Positions 17,254-31,100 of a DNA stretch of 64,000 nt are shown here, piece by piece; position 1 is the first letter of the stretch, and each line of letters starts with the position of its first letter. The notes under the pieces are model-generated. The model was not told the DNA's origin, made no database searches, and was given only the letters and a program-made list of their open reading frames with translations. The position numbers and the translations under genes are program-made. The stretch covers positions 1-64,000 of the forward strand of contig CANQYW010000009.1 in NCBI GenBank assembly GCA_947628185.1, given 5' to 3'. Origin of the DNA: an uncultured Oscillospiraceae bacterium (GTDB lineage: Bacteria > Bacillota > Clostridia > Oscillospirales > Oscillospiraceae).

Positions 17254-17785
17254 CACCGCCCGCACATACGGCGGGGCGCTCTATGAGCTGGCCCGGGACG
17301 AGGGGCTGGACGCCCAGATCCTCTCGGAGCTCCAGATGTGCGCCGGCCTATTTAGGCAGGAGCCGCGCTTTGTGCGCCTCCTCTCCACCCCCTCCATACC
17401 AAAGGAGGAGCGGAGACAGGTCCTGGATAACTGTTTCGGCGGCCGCGTACACCGTTATCTCCTGAACTTCATGAAGATACTGGTGGACCGGGGCTCCGCC
17501 GGGGAGCTCGCCGGCTGCGAGAGGGCCTACAGGGAGCGCTACAACGAGGACAACGGGATCCTCGCCGTCACCGCCGTCACCGCCATGCCCCTTGAGGGGG
17601 AGCTGCGGGATAAGCTTGAGGCGAAGCTCCGGGAGACATTCAAAAAGAAGATCGAGCTCACTGTCACCGTGGACCCCTCGGTCCTGGGGGGCGTGCGGCT
17701 GGAGCTTGCCGGCCGCCGCTATGACGGCACCGTCAAAAACAAGCTGGACGAGATCCGCCGAATCCTCTCCGGCACCGTCCTCTGA
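17246..17785 (+). CDS. atpH: F-type ATP synthase subunit delta
   Basis: 179 residues. An N-terminal helical bundle starts with ARTYGGALYELARDEG, and the C-terminal region has the conserved PSVLGGVRLELAGRRYDGTVKNKL that contacts b and alpha. It ties the peripheral stalk to the F1 head. ATG 17246 is selected because AGGTGAGG lies just upstream and it gives the usual MTDTARTYG start; GTG 17237 would extend further into atpF. Confidence 0.92.
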   Translation: MTDTARTYGGALYELARDEGLDAQILSELQMCAGLFRQEPRFVRLLSTPSIPKEERRQVLDNCFGGRVHRYLLNFMKILVDRGSAGELAGCERAYRERYNEDNGILAVTAVTAMPLEGELRDKLEAKLRETFKKKIELTVTVDPSVLGGVRLELAGRRYDGTVKNKLDEIRRILSGTVL

Positions 17786-17808
17786 TTTTGATTTGTTAGG
17801 AGAGCTAA

Positions 17809-19323
<1,515 letters not shown>

Positions 19324-19336
19324 GGAGGCGCCCCAT

Positions 19337-20185
19337 ATGGCCGGAGTTTCCATGAAGGAGATAAAGCTGCGCATCCGCAGCATGGAGAGCACAAAGCAGA
19401 TAACAAAGGCCATGGAGATGGTGGCCGCCTCCAAGCTGCGCCGGGCGCAGGAGAACGTGACAAAGAGCCGCCCGTATTTTGAGACACTTTTCGCCACCGT
19501 TTGCGACGTGGCGGGGAAGGAGCGGGACTTCTCCTCCCCCTACCTTGAGGAGCGGGAGGTCAAAAAGAGCCTCTATATAGTGATAGCCGGCGACAGGGGC
19601 CTCGCGGGCGGGTACAACCACAACGTGCTGAAACTTGCCGAGGCCGAGATGCGCGGCAAGGACGTGACGGTCCTGCCCATCGGCAAGAAGTCCCTGGAGA
19701 ATTTCCGCGCCCACGGCTATGACATACTGACGGACGTATATTTCGAGGCCGGGGACGTCTCGGTGAGCGATTCATTCACCATGGCCCGGGACATCTGCCG
19801 CAGGTTCATATCCCATGAGTTTGACGAGGTCTATCTCGTCTACACGAACTTCATATCCATCCTCGTCCAGGAGCCGGCGGCGCTGAAGGTCCTGCCGCTC
19901 CACGGCGTGGAGGGTGGGACCCCGGCGAGGTCCACCGAGACCATCTATGAGCCCTCCGTCCAGGAGGTGTTTGGGGCGATAGTCCCGGAGTACCTGGGGG
20001 GACTGATATACGGGGCGCTCTGCGAGTGCATCGCCAGTGAGCAGGGGGCCCGCCGCACCGCCATGGACGCCGCCACGAAGAACGCCGAGGAGATGATAGG
20101 CGACCTGAGCCTTAAATATAACCGGGCGCGTCAGGGCGCCATCACCCAGGAGATCACTGAGATCGTGGCTGGTGCGGGGAGCTGA
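19337..20185 (+). CDS. atpG: F-type ATP synthase subunit gamma
   Basis: 282 residues. N-terminal helix MKEIKLRIRSMESTKQITKAM and C-terminal helix LKYNRARQGAITQEITEIV form the rotating central shaft; the middle has the Rossmann-like SLYIVIAGDRGLAGGYN. It transmits rotation between the c-ring and the catalytic head. GAGGAGG at the atpA stop is the SD. Confidence 0.96.
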   Translation: MAGVSMKEIKLRIRSMESTKQITKAMEMVAASKLRRAQENVTKSRPYFETLFATVCDVAGKERDFSSPYLEEREVKKSLYIVIAGDRGLAGGYNHNVLKLAEAEMRGKDVTVLPIGKKSLENFRAHGYDILTDVYFEAGDVSVSDSFTMARDICRRFISHEFDEVYLVYTNFISILVQEPAALKVLPLHGVEGGTPARSTETIYEPSVQEVFGAIVPEYLGGLIYGALCECIASEQGARRTAMDAATKNAEEMIGDLSLKYNRARQGAITQEITEIVAGAGS

Positions 20186-20214
20186 CGCCGGTATTAGAAG
20201 AAATCCTATTTTAG

Positions 20215-21618
<1,404 letters not shown>

Positions 21619-21622
21619 GGGT

Positions 21623-22036
21623 ATGAGTTCATTCCGACTTAAAATAGTCACCCCCGACGGCCAGATGTTCGACGGCGACGCCGAGAGCCTGCTGGTGCGA
21701 ACTGTCACCGGGGATGTCTGCATCCTGCCGAGACATATTAATTATGTGACGGCTCTCGGCATGGGCGAGGCGAAGATCGTCACGAATGGCGAGACCCGCC
21801 GGGCCGCCTGCATCGGCGGTATGCTCTCCGTCACCGGGGACGTGGTGAGGCTCGTCCCCACCACCTTCGAGTGGGCCGAGAACATCGACGACGCCCGTGC
21901 CCGGCGCGCGGAGGAGGAGGCCAAGGAGAAACTTAGCCACACCGACCGCTACTCCCGCCACGAGCTGGACATCGCCGAGGCGAAACTCCACCGCGCCCTC
22001 GTGAGACGCAGCGTGGCGGAGCGAAGAATTAGATAA
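21623..22036 (+). CDS. atpC: F-type ATP synthase subunit epsilon
   Basis: 137 residues. N-terminal beta sandwich (FRLKIVTPDGQMFDGDAES) and C-terminal helical hairpin (about 90-137, rich in Arg, Glu and Ala) that can act as a rotation brake. It starts 4 nt after atpD and is the last gene of the operon; an intrinsic terminator follows 10 nt later. Confidence 0.94.
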   Translation: MSSFRLKIVTPDGQMFDGDAESLLVRTVTGDVCILPRHINYVTALGMGEAKIVTNGETRRAACIGGMLSVTGDVVRLVPTTFEWAENIDDARARRAEEEAKEKLSHTDRYSRHELDIAEAKLHRALVRRSVAERRIR

Positions 22037-22045
22037 TCATCCATT

Positions 22046-22082
22046 AGCGCCTGTTGGTCACCCCGACGGGCGCTTTATTTTT
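22046..22082 (+). terminator. ATP synthase operon terminator
   Basis: A stem of about 11 bp with GU pairs (22046-22057 with 22063-22074) followed by TTTATTTTT. Confidence 0.85.
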
Positions 22083-22090
22083 GGCGCGGC

Positions 22091-22119
22091 TTGACATACC
22101 GGGGCGGATGGGTTATTAT
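22091..22119 (+). promoter_or_regulatory. promoter of the giant surface protease gene
   Basis: TTGACA (22091-22096), 17-nt spacer and TATTAT (22114-22119). It begins 9 nt past the preceding terminator and gives a leader of about 63 nt. Confidence 0.85.
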
Positions 22120-22188
22120 GTTATTACTGTAGTTGTGCCCGGGCGCGGGGGCGTGTCCCAGCGACGCCGGGGCGGAATGGGGTGTACT

Positions 22189-25100
22189 ATGAAACATTGG
22201 AGTAGAGTATTGGCGTTTGTCCTGGCGGTCATCATGCTGACGGGCACAGTCTCGCCGGCGGTGTACGCGGCGCCGGGAGGGAGCGGGCCCATCTCCTTAT
22301 CTGCGCCGAAGGAGGCGCAGGTGGGGGAGACCGTGACCGTTGACATTGACGCCGCAGCCGCCACGATTGAGGACGGCAAGCTTGTGCTAAGTTACGACAG
22401 CGCCAAGCTCACCTACATCTCAGCCTCAGTACATAAGAATTGGTCGGAGATCGCGGACGTGGTGCTGGCCGTCAACAGCCAGACGCCGGGCAGGCTCATT
22501 CTGGCCTTCACCGGGGACACGGACGCAAAGCTCGGGACCATAATAACTCTGACCTTCAAGGCGGCGGCGGGGGGCGAGGCCAACATCACAGCGGACTCCT
22601 CCCAGAGCTATGTGGACAGCGGCGAGACCATCAGCGCCTCCGCCACTGTCAATATCGCTGTGCCCACGGGGCGCCTCACTGTGACGAAGAGCGTCGTGAA
22701 CTACGACGGCGCCGACATCACGGACAGCACCCCCTTCTCCTTTACGCTGAAACTCGATGGCGGCGAGGAGCAGACTTTTACCCTCAAGGACGGTGAGAGC
22801 AAGACATTTGACGCCATACCCGAGGGTACGAAGTACACCGTCACCGAGAAGACCGCCGAGGGCTACACAACTGCTAAAAATGAGTACACCGGCACCATAG
22901 TGAGGGACGCGGAGTCCAAAGTCACGTTCACGAATAAGAAGGACCCGGAGCTGGGGAGCCTCACTGTCACGAAGGACGTGGTGGACTACAAGGGCGCGGA
23001 CATCACGGACACAACAGCGTTTAGTTTCACCGTTGAGTTCTCCGACGGCAGGACGGAGAACTTCACCCTCAAAGACGGCGAGAGCAAGACATTTAAGGAT
23101 TTGATCGCGGGGACAGAGTACACCGTAACCGAGAAGGCCGCCGAGGGGTATTCAACGGAGAAAGACTCCTACACCGGCAGGATAGTGAAGGATGTGGAGC
23201 TCAAGATCGGGTTCACGAATAAGAAGGACCCGGATCTTGGGAGCCTCACTATCACGAAGAATGTGGTGGACTATAAGGACTCGGACATCACGGACACGAC
23301 TGAGTTTAGTTTCACTGTCGAGTTCTCTGACGGGGAGACCGAGACCTTCACCCTCAAAGACGGCGAGAGCAAGACGTTTGAGGATATGATCGCTGGCACC
23401 ACCTACACCGTCACCGAGAAACCCGCCGCGGGCTACTCAACTGAGAAGAACGAGTACACCGGCACCATAGCGAAGGACACGGAGTCCAAGGTCACATTCA
23501 CAAACAAGAAGGACCCGGATCTCGGGAGCCTCACGGTGACGAAGAGCGTCATTGACCACGACGGCACCGACATTGAGGACGCGACGGAGTTTAACTTCAC
23601 CGTTGAGTTCTCCGACGGGGAGACCGAGACTTTCACCCTCAAGGACGGCGAGAGCAAGACATTTGGCGAGATAATCGCGGGGACCACCTACACCGTCACC
23701 GAGGAGGCCGCCGAGGGTTATACAACCGAGGAGAACACCTACACCGGTACCATCGAGAAGGACACCGAGTCCAAGGTGGAGTTCACGAATAAGAAGGACC
23801 CGGAACTGGGGAGCCTCACGGTGACGAAGAACGTCGTTAATTACGAGGGCGCGGATATTGAGGACGCCACAGAGTTTAGTTTCACCGTTGTGTTCTCAAG
23901 CGGCAAGGTGGAGAGTTTCACCTTAAAAGAAGGCGAGAGCAAGACTTTTGAGGGGCTCCTCGCCGGGACCACCTACAGCGTCACCGAGAAGTCCCACCAG
24001 GGCTACAAGGCGGAGCGGGGCACACTCACCGGCACAATAGAGAAGGACACCGAGGCGAAGGCCGAGTTTGTAAATAGGAAGAACCAGGAGTTGGGGAGCC
24101 TCACCGTCACGAAGAGCGTGGTGGACAGCGAGGGCCGGGACGTAGAGGACGCCACGGAGTTCACCTTCACCGTTGAGTTCTCCGACGGTACCAGCGAGAC
24201 ATTCACCCTCTCGGACGGCGGCAGCAGGATCTTCGGCGGCATCCCCGCCGGGATGACATACACCGTGACGGAGACCGCCGCCGAGGGTTACACCCCGGAG
24301 CAGAGCGTCTTCACCGGCACCATTACGAAGGACGCCCGCGCGGACTTTGTGAACGTCAGGGACAAGGCGCCTGGGCACGGCGACGTCTGCCCCAGCCGGC
24401 AATTCACCGACATACACTTTGAGGGCGAGTACCACGACGCCGTTGACTTCGTGGTGGAGAACGGCTACATCCTGGGCACCGCCCCGGACACCTTCTCCCC
24501 CTACGTGAACTCAAATAGGGCCATGGCCGTGACGATACTCTATCGAATTGCCGGTGAGCCGGAGGTCACTGGCCGCTGCCCCTTCACGGACGTGGAGGAG
24601 GGGGCATATTACTACGACGCCGTGGTGTGGGCTTACCAGGAGGGCATAGCCAAGGGCATAACCACCACCATCTTTGACCCCTACGGTACCGTCCTCAGGG
24701 AGCAGTTCGTGACGTTCCTCTATAGGTTCGCCACAAGGAACGGCGAGTCCATGAACTCCATCTACGAGGACTACATAGACATCGGCGAGGTCAGCGGGTA
24801 CGCCCGCGTGGCCATGCGCTGGGCCGTGCGCCGTGGTATAGTCCTGGGTACCACCCCTGAGACCCTGAGCCCCCGGGACCCCGCGACACGCATCCAGGAG
24901 GCCCTGATGCTCAGGCGGTACTTAGCGCCCGACTACAAGAGCGGCTATGAGCCGGAGACCGGCGAGGACCCGGCGGAGGAGGGCAATGCCGGCGGCGGCA
25001 CCGATACCGGCGAGACCGGCGGGGACGCCGCCCCGGAGCCGGAGACGCCCTCCACCCCCTCGCGTCCCGCCGAGCCTGTATCCTCCTTTGACCCCTGGGG

Positions 25101-28100
25101 CCCAGTGAGCCTCTACACCCCCTACGCCGAGACGGGCGTAGACTACGGCGACGGCAGCAGCATCGGCAAGTGGTCCCTGGGCTCCGAGTACACATCCCGG
25201 CGCGTCAGTTCCACCGACGCCGCCCAGCAGTACGATGAGGACGACGAGGTGACGTTCATAGTCGTCGCCAACGACGCGCCCCTCATGCAGAAGTACTCCG
25301 TGGCGGACATCAGCGCCCAGACAAGCGCCGTCCAGAGCACCCAGAGGGCGCAGATGGAGAAACTTGACTCCATAAAGGGCGGCATAAAGAAGACGCTCAG
25401 CGCCGGGGAGTACGAGATAGGCTACACCTACACCGTGGCCTCCACGGCCATATCCGTCACCACCACCTACGGCAACCGCGAGGCCCTGGAGAAGATCGCC
25501 GGTGTGGGGCGCGTGTACGTGGCGCCCACGTTCGACCTGCCGGAGGACAGCTTTGAGGGGACTTACGCCCCCACCTCCGCCAACGCCGGTTCCATGATCG
25601 GCGCGGCGACAGTGAACAGCAGCGGTTACACCGGCAAGGGCACCGTCATAGCCATACTCGATACCGGCCTCGTGACGGATCACCCGAATTTTAAGGATCT
25701 CTCAACTGAAGATCTCACTGATAATTCTCTGACCACCGCAAAAGTGGAATCCGTGTGGAGCAGGCTCCACGCGAGCCATGGCGTGGGTAACGCCACAACG
25801 GCCCACTACTCAAATAAGATACCCTACACCTTCAACTACGCCGCAAACAACGTGATGGTGGACCACCGGGTGGCGGGCAGCGACCACGGCACCCACGTGG
25901 CGGGCATCGCCGCGGGCAACGGCGGACAGGATGAGAGAGCGAAGGGGATAGCCCCCGACGCGCAGCTCGTCATAATGCAGGTCTTCAGCGGCGGCGGCGC
26001 CGGTTGGGACACCATAATGGCGGCTCTGGAGGACTGCGTCATACTGGGCGTGGACACCATCAACATGTCCCTGGGCTCCGGCAACGGTTTCACCGACTCC
26101 CAGGGCGAGATGCTGAACGTCGTGGAGCGGTTCAAGAAGTCCGACATCCAGCTCCTCTGCGCCGCCGGTAACGACACGAACAGCGCCCTCAATAACGCCA
26201 CAAACACCAATATGCCGCCCCTCGACTCGCCGGACACCGGCCTCGTGGGCACCCCCAGCACCTACTCCGCCGCCATCTCCGTGGCCTCCGCGGACAACAG
26301 CAAGATGGAGTACTCCTACATAACCGTACTTGGCCGGAAAATCCCCTACGTCGATACCGCCACTTACTCCAGCAGCCGCCTGGCGGTAACAAAGGGCGGT
26401 CAGGAGCTCCAGTACGTCATCGTCCCCGGAAACGGCGAGCGCCAGGATTACGAGAAACTTAATGTCACCGGCAAGGTTGCGGTTGTGTCCCGGGGCGTCA
26501 CCTCTTTCACCGAGAAACAGACCGCTGCCCAGAACGCCGGGGCCGTGGCCTGCATAATCTACAACACCGAGTCCGGCATACTCAGCATGCAGACGAAGTC
26601 CGGCTCGGGCAGCATCCCCTGCGTCTCCATCTCCAAGGCCGACGGCGAGTTCATGAAGAAGAATGCTGATAACAGCTACGACAAGACCGGCAAACTCACC
26701 GTCAGCGACAGCGTTGAGATGTTCGAGGTGGAGACGGGCATAAGCTCCTTCTCCTCCTGGGGTGTCACCCCGGATCTCAAGCTGAAACCGGAGATCACGG
26801 GCGTGGGCGGCAGCGTCTACTCCTCGGTCGACCCCAAGTATTCAGGCGGCGGCAATTATTACGCCACCATGTCCGGCACATCTATGGCCACGCCCCAGCT
26901 CACTGGCGCGTTCGCGGTGCTGGACCAGTACCTGACAGATAAGTTCCCCAACCTCACCGGCGAGGAGCGCCGTACCGTGGCCACAAACATCATGATGAGC
27001 ACCGCCACGCCCCTCACGGTGGAGAGCGGACTTGAGAACTTCCCCAGGCTTCAGGGAGCGGGCCTCGTGGACCTGGCGGCCGCCACCACAGCCGAGGGCT
27101 ATCTCTCCAACCCCGATGCCAGCGAGGGACGTCCCAAGGCGGAACTGGGCGACAGCACCTCCGGCAACTTCACCTTCGACTTTGAGATACACAACATATC
27201 CGCGAGCGACAGGATCTACACCCTCGACAGCTCCATCTTCACGGACTCCGTGGCCCAGGATAAGTACATAGCCGGTGTTCCCCGCGCGTTGGACGCGAAG
27301 GTGCGGGTGACTGACGGCCTCAACACCCTCTGGTTCGACCTCAATGACGACGGCCAGGTCACCATGGCGGACGTGAACCTCCTGCACCTCCATGTGAACG
27401 GCAAGCAGACCATAGATAAGGATAGCGCCTGGTTTGCGTACCTCGATGTGAACATGGACGGCGCCGTCGACAAGACGGACGTCAAGGACTTAGCGGAGCA
27501 CTTCGCGGAGCTCAAGGAGGTCTACAACGCCGTCACCGTCAAGGCGGGGGATAGCGTCAGCCTCTCGGCGGCCATCGACCTCACGGGCGAAGACAAGAGT
27601 TACATGAGCGTGTTCCCCAAGGGGATATACGTGGAGGGATTCCTCTACGCCAACCCCATAGACACCAAGGACACCGAGGGCAAGGCGGGCGAGACGCTCA
27701 ACATGCCCATCCTCGGCTATTACGGCGACTGGTCCGCCCCGGCGCTCTTTGACGAGCCGCAGTCGGAGAACGCCCTCCTCTACCCCCGCCGCCTCTACGG
27801 CCTCTACCACGAGCTGGGCACCAACCCCTATGTCACCGGCAGCAGCCGCGTTGGGAGCAAATATAACGCGGTGTCGGTGGAGAACTTCCTCGACGAGCTT
27901 GACTTCGGTATGCTCCGCTCCGCGAAGAAGGTGACTCTCACCGCGAAGGATTCGAGCACCGGCAAGGTCATATCCTCAACGTCAGTCAATGACGTTATTA
28001 AGTCCTTCTACAACGCCAGCTACGGCATGGTGGTCCCGGCATTCCTCTACGGCAAGGATCAGCTATGGTCCGGGAAACTCCCCGAGAACAACACCCACGT

Positions 28101-31100
28101 CACCTACACCGTCACGGGTTGGCTGGACGACGGCGACGACACGGCGGACGGGGAGTGGTCCTTCGACTTCACCGTGGATACCGAGTATCCCACGGTCAAT
28201 ATGAAACCCCAGGCTGAGTCCGTCACCACCACCGAGGACGGCAAGCTCATGCTGGAACTGGATATAAAGGACAATCAGTACATCGCGGCGGTGCTCTTCG
28301 TCACCGGCAACGACATCATAATGGGCCGGTACGAGCCGGCGGATAAGCCGGGCGAGACCATCACCCAGAAGTTCGACGTAACCGGTTTCGGCGACGACTT
28401 CACCGTCGTCGTGGCGGACTACGCCCTCAACGAGACGACGTATGATGTCTCACTAAAGGACGTTGACAACTACAACGTGGCGCTCCGTGAGCTCGATAAG
28501 GACCGTATCTACGGCAGCGAGACATACTCCCAGGGCTACTTGCAGTACGGCTGGTTCAGCTACGATAAGGAGCACCCGGAGCAGTCCAACGCCCAGAACG
28601 AGACCTTCGACTACAACCGCTATTACGCCGGTGAGTTCGTCAACGGCTACCTGATCGCCCAGAGCATAAACTCCGGCAACATCGTGCTGGTGACGCCCAA
28701 GAGCTCCTACTGGAGCGAGAAGACCCTCTGGACCCAGAGCAAGCTGGTGGGCGAGGAGGGCAGCATCGCCCTCTACGACATGGCCCTCGACTACAAGAAC
28801 GGCGTACTCTACGCCATCGGCTGGGAGTACGGTGCCGCCGGCAAGGACGGCACCCAGACCGGCACGAACAACTTCTACAAGCTCGACTTCTCCGGCGAGA
28901 AGGTGAAACTTGAGAAGATCAACAAGGTCTCGGGCACTATAAACGGCGTCAACCTCCTCACCATGACCTGTGACGACAATGGTCAGCTCTACGGCATAGA
29001 CAACCAGGGCAACTTCTACACGGTGACGAATGAGGGTAAATGCACATTCGTTGGTAAGACGGACTTCCCCTACGAGCCCAACCTCATCCAGTCCATGTGC
29101 TACGACCACGGCGCCGACACCATCTACTGGGCGGCGTGCACCAGCGTCCACGGCCCCGCCTCCAACACCCTCCTCGGCATAACCTACACGGTGGATCCCA
29201 CATCTGGTAAATGCACCGCTGTGGGCGGGCTCAACTCCTCCGAGCAGACCTGCCTGTTCGTGCCGACGAGTGATAAGTGCGATGTATTCGAGTTAGGCTC
29301 CAATGCCGTGAACTTCGAGCTCGACACCTCCAGCAACCTCCTCATCGTGGGGCAGGAGAAGACCCAGAAGATCGACTGGCTCCCCTGGTACGCTGCCCCC
29401 GCCGAGGATATCAAGTGGTCCAGCAGCGACGAGAAGATTCTTACCGTTGATGAGACCGGCAAGATGACGGCTCTGTCCCCTGGATCTGTCAATGTCACAG
29501 CGGCGGTGAACCTCAAGAACGGCCAGGTCAGCCGCAGCATAAATATCCGTGTCGTGGCCTCCGAGCAGAACATCTACGGCTACAAGATAATGGACTACAT
29601 GACCCCCGGCGTGGCGGACAGCAACCAGGCCCAGTCCACATGGTTCAGGTACTCAGATCTCAAACCCAGAGAGACTACCGAGGTACAGCACCAGATGATC
29701 GGCAGCAGCCGGGCGCTCTGGCTGGGCGGCTGCTGGTACAATGGCTACGTCTACGCCTCCGTCACGGAGGGCACCGAGTGTATCCTCTATAGGTTCAAGG
29801 CCAATGTGGAGAACGGCGTGGTAGTGGGATTTGAAAAGCTTGAGGAGGTCTTGAGATCCACCGACCTCATCGGCAACATGGGCGTCTACTACGGCACCGG
29901 GCGGATATACTTCAAGAACCTGACCCAGGGCGGCATAGGGTATTACGACCTCAACAACGGGGAAGTCGGATTCTTCGGCAAGTTCAAGGACATCGAGTAC
30001 CAGGTGACATCCACCGATATGTGCGTCATGGCCGACGGCATGGTGGTGACGCCCGACATCTACGGCAACCTCTACATCATCGACCCCGAAACCATGGACA
30101 CCCAGTTCATCGGCTCCGTGGGGCACAGCACCCTCGACTACGGCGGCATGTTCTACGATAGGAACACCGGCAGCATCTACTGGACGCCCTGCAGCATCCA
30201 GCTCATGAGGTCCACGCTGTACCTCGTGTACGTCGACCGCGACACCCACGATAACTATAGCGCCAGGATCGTGGACCTGGGCTCCGTCCACAGCAAGAAG
30301 GGCCTTGAGCAGACGGCCATGTTCGTCGTGCCGAAAGATGAGCCCGAGATCGGCCACGTGCCGGTGACCTCCGTTGAGATAGTGGAGGGCGAGAAGATGG
30401 ACGGCGTCGCGGGAGGCATGACCACCCTCAGTTACATATACTCCCCCAGGGACGGCACCCACGGCGACGCGGTGTGGAGTTCCGACAACGAGGAAGTCGT
30501 AACGGTGACTCAGGATGGAGTTGTGAACTTCACCGGCCCGGGCAAGGCGAACGTCACAATAACGCTCCACAACCTGGATGAAACGAAGAACCCGGCGGTC
30601 TCCGACTCCATAGAGTTCAACATAATTGAGACCTCCGGCGACTCCCTCTATGCCTACTACATCCACGGTCCCAACTCCACCTACAACGAGACCTGGCTCT
30701 CCCTCTCCGACAGCGCCCCCAGCGGCGCCCAGGTCATCGGGAAGGCGGGCGGCCAATATAGCCTCAGGTGCGGCGCGTACTATGACGGCTACTTCTACGG
30801 CTACGACACGGAGGACGTGTTCTACAGGTTCAACGCCAGTGACCTCTCCAAGTTCACCGTCCTCGGCCCCAGCGGACTTGCGGATGGCGACCGGATGACG
30901 GCCATCACCTTCGACTACACCCGCGGCACTATGTACGGTATCACCGAGCAGATGTGGTTCGTGGAGGTGGATCTTGCCACCGGTGAGGCGAAACACGTTG
31001 ATGGCGTCAAGCAGGGCAGCACCAGTCAGGGACAGTACCTCTACACCCTGACAGTGGACGAGAACGGCGTCTTCATGTCCATCGGCGCATTCGCCAACAA

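Noticed and set aside
22669..24360. Tandem repeats considered as a CRISPR array or mobile repeat
   Set aside because: Units are 285 bp, in frame, without unique spacers, and encode a regular beta domain.
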